Shown in pieces: positions 1-6,942 of a DNA stretch of 20,808 nucleotides. The number at the start of each line of letters is the position of its first letter. Within the stretch, counting starts at the first letter, position 1. Origin of the DNA: Pontiella sp. (GTDB taxonomy: Bacteria; Verrucomicrobiota; Kiritimatiellia; Kiritimatiellales; Pontiellaceae); contig JAOZSZ010000003.1 in NCBI GenBank assembly GCA_029939385.1, forward strand, positions 1 to 20,808, in the 5' to 3' direction. The notes beneath the pieces are model-generated. The model did not search any database and was not told where the DNA came from. It worked only from the letters and a program-made list of their open reading frames with translations. Both the position numbers and the translations under genes were made by a program.

Positions 1-33
1 TCCTTGTGGGTTCAAGTCCCTCCTCCGGCACCA
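1..33 (+). tRNA. 3' end of a tRNA, probably tRNA-Leu (5' part outside window)
   Basis: The window opens inside a tRNA. A T-arm is visible with the loop TTCAAGT flanked by GTGGG and CCCTC (one T-T mismatch). It is followed by the acceptor strand CTCCGGC, discriminator A and an encoded CCA at 31-33. The matching 5' acceptor strand would be GCCGGAG, which is typical of bacterial leucine tRNAs, and the last bases before the T-arm would fit a long variable arm. The anticodon is outside the window, so the amino acid is an inference from the acceptor stem. Confidence 0.8.
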
Positions 34-37
34 TTCT

Positions 38-58
38 GGATTGAAGAAATCCCTTTCT
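38..58 (+). terminator. possible weak terminator after the tRNA
   Basis: GGATT (38-42) and AATCC (48-52) form a five-base-pair stem with a GAAGA loop, followed by a T-rich run (CTTTCT). It begins five bases after the tRNA CCA end. The stem is short, so this is only a candidate. Confidence 0.3.
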
Positions 59-320
59 AATCGATCGGTAGGGTTTATCTTTTTTGGAAGGGCGATATTC
101 TCCTCGTCCTTATGCCTGATCGAGCGAAGTCGGGGATGGGTGAGGATGCCAACTTTCTGGCTAAGCTTTTCGAAACTCCGTGCTCTCCGCACCTGTGCGT
201 TGACTCCCTAAACGAAGAGATGCTGAGGATACAAAGGCGCGTAGAGAAAACTAAATAAACCTTCCCTTGGTGAAGCGCACTCCCGCGCTGTCGTGCCTGA
301 AAAACAGGGATTATCCTAAG
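59..320. other. gene-free stretch, nothing recognised
   Basis: There is no convincing coding sequence on either strand. A long minus-strand reading frame (75-353) has no family resemblance, carries no ribosome site that I can see, and runs into the promoter of the next gene. A weak stem CCTGA/TCGGG (about 115-134) is present. Nothing else stands out by eye; a database search for an intergenic repeat or small RNA was not possible. Confidence 0.5.
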
Positions 321-350
321 TTGACATCGGCTAAACAAAGATTCTATCTT
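321..350 (+). promoter_or_regulatory. sigma70-type promoter of the gntR-putA operon
   Basis: A consensus -35 box TTGACA (321-326) is followed after 18 bases by TATCTT (345-350), a four-of-six match to the -10 box. Transcription would start at about 356-358, inside the operator at 352-366 and about 30 bases before the GTG start of the regulator. Positions and matches are read from the sequence; activity is inferred. Confidence 0.65.
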
Positions 351-351
351 C

Positions 352-366
352 AATGGTCAAACCATT
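352..366. promoter_or_regulatory. FadR/PdhR-type GntR operator (autoregulatory)
   Basis: AATGGT-CAA-ACCATT is a perfect inverted repeat with six-base arms and a three-base centre. It fits the TNGTNNNACNA pattern known for the FadR subfamily of GntR regulators and closely resembles the PdhR site. It lies just downstream of the -10 box, over the expected transcription start, and 21 bases before the GntR gene. Binding there would block transcription, so negative autoregulation with co-control of putA is the natural reading. Confidence 0.75.
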
Positions 367-387
367 CAAAATAAAGAGGTTTATGTT

Positions 388-1077
388 GTGTTTAAGCCCG
401 TTAAGCAAAATAGAATTTTTCAGGATGTCGTGGAGCAGATCCAAGATGTGATTATCAGTGGGCAGTTGGCCGCTGGCGAAAAGCTACCACCGGAACGCGA
501 GTTGAAGGAGACCTTTGCGATTAGCCGCGGCACCTTGCGTGAAGCATTGCGGGTTTTGGAGCAGAAGCGCTTGATCGACATTCAACTCGGGGCCGGTGGC
601 GGCGCTATTGTGCGGGAGGTTACGCCGGAGGTGATTGTGGATGGCCTTTCATTGCTGATACGCAGTCAGAAGATTCCATTGGAATACCTAAAAGAGTTTC
701 GATTGGATATTGAGGGAAATATTGCGCGGCTAGCCGCAGATCGGGCGAGTGCGGAGGATGTGGCAGGGCTACGGGATATTTTGAAACGGGCCAAGGATAG
801 TCTGGATTTCCATGAGGGTTGGGAGGCCTATGTTGATGCGGATGCCTGTCTTCACATGACCTTGGCGCGAATCACGGGGAACACGATTTACGAGTATATT
901 CAGACGGCGATTCATAAAAATATTAACCGTTATTATGTCGAGTTTCTAGAGCATGAAGAATCGGTGCTTTGCCATCACTATAAGGATTTATGCGATATTG
1001 TGGATGCGGTGGCCTCTGGCGATGGCGAGAAGGCCTGCGATAAGATGCGGTTGCATCTGAAGCGTTTGGGTCAATGA
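388..1077 (+). CDS. GntR family transcriptional regulator, FadR/FCD subfamily
   Basis: A 229-residue DNA-binding regulator of usual family length. The N-terminal winged helix (about residues 8-75) has the signature LPPERELKETFAISRGTLRE, including the DNA-contacting arginines R37, R47 and R51. The C-terminal all-helical FCD ligand domain (about 85-227) keeps metal-ligand candidates D152, H156 and H223, so a small carboxylate bound through a metal ion is a likely effector. The start is a GTG with AAAGAGG eight bases upstream; an ATG five bases earlier is out of frame. putA follows 27 bases after the stop, so the two are probably one operon. Control of proline catabolism is inferred from position and the operator. 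The effector is unknown; proline, glutamate or another acid are all possible. Confidence 0.93.
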   Translation: MFKPVKQNRIFQDVVEQIQDVIISGQLAAGEKLPPERELKETFAISRGTLREALRVLEQKRLIDIQLGAGGGAIVREVTPEVIVDGLSLLIRSQKIPLEYLKEFRLDIEGNIARLAADRASAEDVAGLRDILKRAKDSLDFHEGWEAYVDADACLHMTLARITGNTIYEYIQTAIHKNINRYYVEFLEHEESVLCHHYKDLCDIVDAVASGDGEKACDKMRLHLKRLGQ

Positions 1078-1104
1078 ATGATTAAATAATAGAAGAGAAA
1101 AACG

Positions 1105-4100
1105 ATGAAAGAAATTAAGATTGAAAAGATTACTAAAGAGGCTGCCGAGCTAGCCAAAGCGTGGCAGGAGAAGGCCAATGAATTGCTGACACCTGCCGAG
1201 AAAAAAGTGCAGAAAAAAATGGCAGGTCTATTGACCCATCCGACGGATAAGGTTTTGCTGACGATGATGTTTGACCAAAGCTTTCGTACTCAAAACCGGA
1301 AGCGTGTGGCGGATCAGGTGAATGAATTGTTGCATGAGTGCGGGATTCCAAACTTTCTTGGTCCACTTGAAAAAGGATTATTCCATCTCTTTATTCATAT
1401 TGGACGGCATTTACCTTCCATTTCCGTGCCGGCCATTGTGGGGCAGATTCGCAAAGATAGTCGGCGAACGATTGTGCCCGGCGAAAAGGCGCCCTTTATG
1501 GCGCATCTTGCCAAGCGGAAAGCGGAAGGCGTACGGATGAATATCAACCATATTGGTGAGGCGGTTCTCGGCGAAGCGGAAGCCAAGCATCGGCTGAAAA
1601 GCTATTTGGCCGATCTTGAAAACCCATCGATCGAACAGATTTCGATCAAAATTTCCACGATCTATTCTCAGATCCAGCTCCTCGCCTTCGACCAGACCAT
1701 CGATGCATTGGTGGAGCGCCTCACCACGGTATTCCGCGTGGCGCGGGACCACTCCTTCACGAAGGCGGATGGAACGACCAAGCCTAAGTTTGTGAATTTG
1801 GATATGGAAGAATACCGCGATCTCGATCTCACGGCCGCCGCCTTTATGAAGACGTTATCGCTAGAGGAATTCAAAACGCTCGAAGCGGGTATCGTGCTGC
1901 AGGCCTATGTCCCCGATTCATATAATAAGATGAAGGAGCTTACGGCTTGGGCGAGGGATCGCGTGGCCGCCGGTGGTGCGCCGATGAATATTCGGATCGT
2001 GAAGGGGGCCAACATGGAGATGGAACAGGTGGAATCTTCGTTGATGAACTGGCCGCTCGCGCCGTATGACAACAAGCGAGAGGTGGATGCCAACTATAAG
2101 CGCATGGTGCTCTTTGGTATGCAACCGGAGAACATGGCCGCCGTTAGCTTGGGGATTGCTTCGCACAACTTATTTGAACAGGCCTTTGCCTGCACCGTGG
2201 CCAAGCATTATGGGGTGAGTGATCGCCTGACATACGAGCTGCTTGAAGGGATGGGCGACCACGTTCGCCGCGCCATTCAGCAGACCTCCGGCAATATATT
2301 GCTCTACGCGCCGGTCGCTGAAAAGGACCAGTTCATCAATGCCATTGCCTATCTGATTCGGCGCTTGGACGAGAACACTTCGGAGGAAAACTTCCTGCGC
2401 TATGCCTGCGACCTCAAGACGGATTCCGGAAAATGGGAGTTCCTTCACCAGCAATATCTCGATGCCGTGGCATCGATCGATGAAGCACGCACCGAGCCGA
2501 CCCGCACGCAGGATCGTTCGACCGAAACCTTTCCCGAACAAATGGGTACCTTCTATGAAGGAAACTTTACCAACGAACCTGATACCGACTGGAGCCGACC
2601 CGGCAACCGAGTGTGGGCCGAAGCGGTTCGTGAAAAATGGATGAATATCGCCCAAGACGGCCCGCTGCAAGTGCCGGTGGTGATTGATGGCGAAGCATTG
2701 TTCGAGGGCCTTAAAACGCGTGATGCATTCGATCCAAATCGAGAGCATGAAAAGATTCATACGTATGACTATGCCATGGCCTCGGTCGAGGACGCCGAGC
2801 GTGCCATCGTGACGGCGGTTGCCGATCCAGATGGTTGGCGCTCTAAAACCTATGCGGAGCGTAACGCGATTCTTTCGCAGGTGGCGATGGAACTTCGCTA
2901 TGGACGCGGCGACCTGATGGGTGCGGCGGCGCTCGACACCGGTAAGGTGTTTGGTGAGGCCGACGTCGAAGTTTCTGAAGCCATCGACTTTGCTGAATAC
3001 TATCCCTTCACAGCTCAGGCAGTTGATGATCTTAAACATATTGAGGTTAAGCCGGAGGGTGTAGGGTTGGTGATTTCTCCATGGAATTTCCCGATTGCAA
3101 TTCCTTGCGGTGGGATTCTTTCCATGTTGGCGGCCGGAAATACGGTGATCTTTAAACCTGCATCGGACTCGGTGCTCGTGGCCCATGAGTTGTGCAAATG
3201 CATTTGGAAGGCCGGTGTTTCTAAGAAGGTACTGCAATTTGTACCGTGCTCGGGCGCAAGTGTCGGCCCGACGCTGACGCGCCACCCGTCTGTTGATAGC
3301 GTGATTCTGACGGGAAGCACTGAGACGGGAATGGAGATGCTTCGTGTTCGTCCCTCTATTCAACTGGCCGCCGAAACGGGGGGTAAGAATGCGACGATTG
3401 TTTCGGCGATGTCCGACCGCGATCAGGCGATTGCTAATATTGTGCAGTCCGCCTTTAGTAATTGTGGCCAGAAATGTTCAGCGACCTCGCTGGCTATTCT
3501 TGATAAGGAACTCTACCACGACGAGCTATTCCGCCAGCAACTGGTGGATGCCGCGAAGAGTCTTTCTGTTGGCTCTGCTTGGGACTTTAAGAATAAGTTG
3601 GCCACACTCATTAAGCCGCCGGCCGATGATCTGCTGCGCGGACTCACCGAGCTTGAGCCGGGGGAGGAGTGGGCGCTCAAGCCAGAGTGCGTTGATGGAA
3701 ATCCTTATATTTGGAGCCCCGGCATTAAGTGGGGAGTGGAGCGTGGAAGTTATACGCATCGGACTGAATTTTTCGGCCCTGTGCTGGCTGTGATGTGCGC
3801 CGACGATCTGGACATTGCGATTGATATAGCCAACGAACCCGGTTACGGATTAACCTCTGGATTGGAAAGCCTCGACAAGCGTGAGCAAAAGGTTTGGAAG
3901 TCGCGCATTCTTGCCGGCAACCTTTACATCAATCGCGGGACTACGGGTGCCATTGTATTGCGTCAGCCGTTCGGCGGTATGCGTAAGTCGGCCATTGGTG
4001 TTGGTATCAAGGCGGGCGGACCCAACTATGTGACTCAGTTTATGAAGTTAAAGGATACGGCCCTTCCTCCAGAAAATGGGGTTTCGCAGGAGCATCGTCT

Positions 4101-4707
4101 GATGCGCGTTGTGCAGGATTGGCAGTCGCAAGTACAGTGGGGGGCGCTGACGGAACACGCGGAGGATCTCACCAAGGCCGCGCGCGCAACGCTGAGCTAT
4201 CTCCACCACCATGAGCAAGAGTTTGGTATGGAGAAGGATTATTTTCACCTGCGCGGACAGGATAATATCGTACGCTATCTGCCGATTGGAAAGGTGCTCG
4301 TGCGGGTACATTCCGAGGATTCGCTCTTCGAGGTGCTCGCCCGTTGTACGGCTGTTCTGGTCTCGCGCTGTTCATTGGTGCTGAGTATTCCGGAGGGGCT
4401 GGACAATGCCGTGATTAAGTTTTTGGCGAGCAAGGAATGCCGCTTCTTGTTAAAGGGTTCCGAGGTGGTGGAGGAAGACGATGCTGCGGTTGCCGCACGG
4501 ATTGGATCGGTGCAGGGCATTCGTTATGCCGCAGCTGATCGTGTGTCCGAAATGGTTTATCAACGTGCCGCGGAGCAGGGTTTTTATATTGCCCGCAAGC
4601 CGGTCATGATGGAAGGCCGCATCGAGCTACTCCAGTATTCCCACGAGCAGGCTATTAGTAATAACTATCATCGCTACGGAAATCTTGGCGACCGCGCAAT
4701 TCTATAG
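1105..4707 (+). CDS. putA: bifunctional proline dehydrogenase / L-glutamate gamma-semialdehyde dehydrogenase (PutA)
   Basis: This 1200-residue enzyme oxidises proline to glutamate in two steps. The FAD-dependent proline dehydrogenase barrel lies at about residues 120-430. It has the VKGA strand (K300), ASHN (352-355), YELLEGMGD (377-385) and the paired arginines R419-R420 that bind proline carboxylate. The NAD-dependent aldehyde dehydrogenase covers about 530-985, with SPWNFP (from 658), the general base E757 in AAETGGKN, catalytic C791 in NCGQKCSA and PFGGM (955-959). The C-terminal 215 residues form the extra ALDH-like domain of long PutA proteins, ending with YHRYGNLGDR. The ribbon-helix-helix DNA-binding domain of enterobacterial PutA is absent, in keeping with a separate GntR regulator just upstream. 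Its ribosome site (AGAAGAG) is weak. Substrate channelling between sites is known for the family. Confidence 0.96.
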   Translation: MKEIKIEKITKEAAELAKAWQEKANELLTPAEKKVQKKMAGLLTHPTDKVLLTMMFDQSFRTQNRKRVADQVNELLHECGIPNFLGPLEKGLFHLFIHIGRHLPSISVPAIVGQIRKDSRRTIVPGEKAPFMAHLAKRKAEGVRMNINHIGEAVLGEAEAKHRLKSYLADLENPSIEQISIKISTIYSQIQLLAFDQTIDALVERLTTVFRVARDHSFTKADGTTKPKFVNLDMEEYRDLDLTAAAFMKTLSLEEFKTLEAGIVLQAYVPDSYNKMKELTAWARDRVAAGGAPMNIRIVKGANMEMEQVESSLMNWPLAPYDNKREVDANYKRMVLFGMQPENMAAVSLGIASHNLFEQAFACTVAKHYGVSDRLTYELLEGMGDHVRRAIQQTSGNILLYAPVAEKDQFINAIAYLIRRLDENTSEENFLRYACDLKTDSGKWEFLHQQYLDAVASIDEARTEPTRTQDRSTETFPEQMGTFYEGNFTNEPDTDWSRPGNRVWAEAVREKWMNIAQDGPLQVPVVIDGEALFEGLKTRDAFDPNREHEKIHTYDYAMASVEDAERAIVTAVADPDGWRSKTYAERNAILSQVAMELRYGRGDLMGAAALDTGKVFGEADVEVSEAIDFAEYYPFTAQAVDDLKHIEVKPEGVGLVISPWNFPIAIPCGGILSMLAAGNTVIFKPASDSVLVAHELCKCIWKAGVSKKVLQFVPCSGASVGPTLTRHPSVDSVILTGSTETGMEMLRVRPSIQLAAETGGKNATIVSAMSDRDQAIANIVQSAFSNCGQKCSATSLAILDKELYHDELFRQQLVDAAKSLSVGSAWDFKNKLATLIKPPADDLLRGLTELEPGEEWALKPECVDGNPYIWSPGIKWGVERGSYTHRTEFFGPVLAVMCADDLDIAIDIANEPGYGLTSGLESLDKREQKVWKSRILAGNLYINRGTTGAIVLRQPFGGMRKSAIGVGIKAGGPNYVTQFMKLKDTALPPENGVSQEHRLMRVVQDWQSQVQWGALTEHAEDLTKAARATLSYLHHHEQEFGMEKDYFHLRGQDNIVRYLPIGKVLVRVHSEDSLFEVLARCTAVLVSRCSLVLSIPEGLDNAVIKFLASKECRFLLKGSEVVEEDDAAVAARIGSVQGIRYAAADRVSEMVYQRAAEQGFYIARKPVMMEGRIELLQYSHEQAISNNYHRYGNLGDRAIL

Positions 4708-4720
4708 GATTCCGGTTTTT
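4677..4720 (+). terminator. candidate rho-independent terminator overlapping the putA stop
   Basis: CGGAAATC (4677-4684) can pair with GATTCCG (4708-4714), with one bulged A, around a 23-base loop that holds the putA stop codon; TTTTT follows at 4716-4720. The loop is long and the stem has a bulge, so this is a moderate candidate for ending the gntR-putA transcript. Confidence 0.35.
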
Positions 4721-5040
4721 AACGACGTAGCCCGTAACCCTGGAAGATCGGTGTGCGGGCCGCGCCGTCGCCGTCTTTCAGTTGTGAATTGGAGGCGGAA
4801 GCTGCGTTCATCAGCATACGCGCGACGAGCCCGTGCAATCAGAAAATCCATCTCACGATTGTTTAGATTTGAATATGGAATCTGGCAAGGAAGGGGGTGT
4901 TTTTTCATGCGTAACTATAATGTATACGTAAAGTCTCCCTTGAATTAAAGGCAGCGCTCTCATCGAAGAGGAGTGGGTTGAAATCGACTTTAGCTGAGTC
5001 TCTCTCAGCGCTGATCCCTTATTTGCAATAGATTCTATAT
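4721..5040. other. intergenic region, no firm gene
   Basis: About 320 bases lie between the putA terminator and the promoter of the signalling cluster. A 68-codon minus-strand frame (4702-4908) fills the first half. It is rich in arginine and charged residues (NNREMDFLIARARR and so on) but has no ribosome site before its ATG and no family that I recognise. On the plus strand, AAGGAAGGGGG (4888-4896) precedes an ATG at 4907 that opens only a 13-codon frame. Neither is called as a gene. A stem-loop and palindrome at 4993-5014 are listed separately. Confidence 0.4.
4993..5014. promoter_or_regulatory. stem-loop and overlapping palindrome upstream of the signalling cluster
   Basis: GCTGAG (4993-4998) and CTCAGC (5004-5009) form a six-base-pair stem with a TCTCT loop. 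It overlaps TCAGCGCTGA (5005-5014), a perfect ten-base palindrome. The two structures compete, as in a regulatory site or a switching leader, but no T-run follows. Position, 26 bases before the candidate -35 box at 5040, suggests an operator; this is inference only. Confidence 0.3.
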
Positions 5041-5068
5041 TGTCATCTTCTATATAAATTAATTTAAT
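5040..5068 (+). promoter_or_regulatory. candidate promoter of the signalling cluster
   Basis: TTGTCA (5040-5045) and TTTAAT (5063-5068) each match the sigma70 boxes at five of six positions and are 17 bases apart. Downstream are two exact TATAAT hexamers (5070-5075 and 5089-5094) inside a 14-base imperfect direct repeat, TTAATTTATAATAT (5064-5077) and TTAACTTATAATAT (5083-5096), offset by 19 bases. These may be extra -10 boxes or protein sites. The block is far more AT-rich than its surroundings. Confidence 0.5.
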
Positions 5069-5130
5069 TTATAATATATCCATTAACTTATAATATCTTG
5101 GTATGATATTTGCTTTTCAATCAAGTTAAT

Positions 5131-5136
5131 GGAGGT
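5131..5136 (+). promoter_or_regulatory. ribosome binding site fixing the start at 5141
   Basis: GGAGGT sits four bases before ATG 5141. The alternative in-frame ATG at 5129 runs into this site and has no site of its own, so the shorter protein beginning MKINNF is preferred. Confidence 0.8.
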
Positions 5137-5140
5137 AGTA

Positions 5141-6856
5141 ATGAAGATTAATAACTTTTTAGGAACGAAACAATTAAGCGAATTAAGTAGAGATGAATGG
5201 GATGCCCTGTGCGATGGATGCGCCAGATGCTGTACCCGCAGGACAGGGGATGACGAAACGATTGAGGCCAGCGCCTTAGGATCTATGTGTAGTCTGCTTG
5301 ATACGGAGTCCTGTGAGTGCTCTAGTTACATAAGACGTAAGGAGTTTGTGCCTTACTGCATCATCCTCTCGCCTGACCGGCTTGAACTTCTTGAGCAGAT
5401 GCCAAAAACATGTGCTTATCGTTTAATATATGAAGGGAAACCTTTGCCTGATTGGCACCCGCTCGTTAGCAACGATCCAAATACAGCTCTCCCTTACAAG
5501 GTCTTTGTTAATGGAAGATATAACCCGCCGACTCCCGAGGCTAAGCCGATCTTATCCAAATTAGAATCTCCTCAACCCCATCAGGGAGAGGTTCAGTCGA
5601 TCTTATCCAAATTAGAACTGCCTCAACCCCGTCAGGTAGAGGTTAAACCTGCGATTGAAGAGGATGACGATCTAGATCATCAAGTGACCGAAAATATACA
5701 GAAAATCCTGAGCAACATATTGGATGCTACGGAAAAAAAAGGCACGCCGGATAGTTATCACAGGAGAACAAACTATAAAATACGAACGGATCTCAACACG
5801 ATCGTAGGGGCTACCCAAATGCTCTCGGATACATTGCTAGAGCCTAATCAACGCAATTACATCACGACCATTTTGGATTCTACAACAGAACTACTGGAAA
5901 CGATTGGCTATATGCTGGACATCTCAAATCTTGAATTTGGCCAATTATCTACTTCCGACGGACCCGTTAGTCTGCATTTTTTGTGTAACAGTCTAAATCA
6001 GATTCTCAGGCCACGCGCTACGAGAAAAAAGATTAATTTTAAATGTGTTTGTGCGGCCGATGTTCCGCTTTCGGTCGTGTGTGATAAACGACTCCTTATG
6101 CGAATATTGGAAAATCTTTTACGAATCATCATCGAATCTACCCATGATGGATCGGTTAGTTTAAATATTAGCTGTCAAAAAAGAAATTCGCAGCGGACGG
6201 TGATCTTATTTCAAATTATCAATGTTAGTGATGGCCATGATAACAAGCAGGCTAATCCTTGGTTAGGGTTTGAGGAATGTGATGCTGACACCTTCCAACA
6301 GCTTCGTCATGCTGTCGGCACAGATCTGGCCGTTTGCAGAAAGATGCTTGAAATCATGCGAGCAGATATTACCCACCGCGCAAGCGACAAGGGAAGTGTA
6401 TTAAATCTTTCCCTCTCCCTTCAACAGGCTAATTCCCCTGAGCGGGCTCTTCTTGGCCATGCTAATCCCGTTATCAGGCCAGAAACTCAGATCTTACTAG
6501 CCGAGGACAACAGGACCAATAAACTAGTCGTTACCTCAATCCTTAAGACGGCAGGATGCAACGTGATTACGGTTGAAAACGGTAGAGATGCTATTCTAGA
6601 AGTTAGTAAAAATCACTACGATTTGGTTCTGATGGATTGTCAAATGCCCGGTATGGATGGGTTTGAAGCTACGCGCCAAATTCGCGCCATGAAAGCCTCC
6701 GCGTTCCGTACGTTACCCATTATTGCGATTACGGCCCATGCTATGGAATCTGATCGGGATAAATGTCTTGCGATAGGCATGAACGACTATTTGTCAAAAC
6801 CCATCGATCGAAAGAAGCTTTTAAGCATGGTCGAAAAATACACGCCTTCAACGTGA
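5141..6856 (+). CDS. YcgN-type cysteine-cluster domain fused to a pseudo-histidine kinase and a receiver
   Basis: A 571-residue soluble protein with no membrane segment. Residues 10-110 match E. coli YcgN (UPF0260), with all nine of its cysteines kept (C24, C27, C30, C31, C50, C58, C60, C73, C91) and the TCAYRL and WHPL motifs; the family is thought to chelate zinc or iron. A linker with a 17-residue tandem repeat follows (137-169). Residues 203-430 have a histidine-kinase core fold but are degenerate: the H-box reads NYKIRTDLN, with Y212 where the phospho-accepting His belongs and D217 for Pro. The N-box asparagine is lost (NLLRIIIES) and the G2 box reads GTDLAV. The C-terminal receiver (445-568) is intact, with D499 and K553. 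I start at ATG 5141; an ATG at 5129 overlaps the strong GGAGGT ribosome site (5131-5136). It probably works with the kinase 86 bases downstream. Confidence 0.9.
   Translation: MKINNFLGTKQLSELSRDEWDALCDGCARCCTRRTGDDETIEASALGSMCSLLDTESCECSSYIRRKEFVPYCIILSPDRLELLEQMPKTCAYRLIYEGKPLPDWHPLVSNDPNTALPYKVFVNGRYNPPTPEAKPILSKLESPQPHQGEVQSILSKLELPQPRQVEVKPAIEEDDDLDHQVTENIQKILSNILDATEKKGTPDSYHRRTNYKIRTDLNTIVGATQMLSDTLLEPNQRNYITTILDSTTELLETIGYMLDISNLEFGQLSTSDGPVSLHFLCNSLNQILRPRATRKKINFKCVCAADVPLSVVCDKRLLMRILENLLRIIIESTHDGSVSLNISCQKRNSQRTVILFQIINVSDGHDNKQANPWLGFEECDADTFQQLRHAVGTDLAVCRKMLEIMRADITHRASDKGSVLNLSLSLQQANSPERALLGHANPVIRPETQILLAEDNRTNKLVVTSILKTAGCNVITVENGRDAILEVSKNHYDLVLMDCQMPGMDGFEATRQIRAMKASAFRTLPIIAITAHAMESDRDKCLAIGMNDYLSKPIDRKKLLSMVEKYTPST
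5547..5648 (+). repeat. two-copy 51-base in-frame tandem repeat
   Basis: Copies at 5547-5597 and 5598-5648 share their first 20 bases exactly and differ at about eight positions in total. Each encodes 17 residues of the pattern ILSKLExPQPxQxEVxx. It lies in the linker between the cysteine-cluster domain and the pseudokinase core and keeps the reading frame, so it looks like a recent linker duplication rather than a mobile repeat. Confidence 0.9.
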
Positions 6857-6942
6857 TGAAACGTAGGTGCGAGCCTTATTCTTAAAGGATTATTACAAAG
6901 CATATAAAAGTTGCTTTCGCAGCTACCAGACAGAGGAAGAAC

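Noticed and set aside
75..353. A 92-codon minus-strand frame upstream of gntR
   Set aside because: It overlaps the gntR promoter and operator, has no recognisable family or ribosome site, and reads like translated non-coding DNA. It might be part of an intergenic repeat, but that cannot be tested here.
1..387. An integrated element using the tRNA gene as attachment site
   Set aside because: No integrase gene and no visible repeat of the tRNA 3' end later in the window.
2170..3363. A 397-codon minus-strand frame inside putA
   Set aside because: It lies wholly antisense to conserved, motif-bearing putA sequence and has no family features of its own; long antisense frames are common opposite codon-biased genes.
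4685..4948. An 87-codon plus-strand frame overlapping the putA end
   Set aside because: The frame begins inside putA, has no ribosome site and no recognisable motif, and competes with the minus-strand frame in the same place.
6857..6942. A separate promoter for the membrane hybrid kinase (TATAAA at 6903)
   Set aside because: No -35 box at a suitable distance; co-transcription from the upstream promoter is simpler, though not proven.
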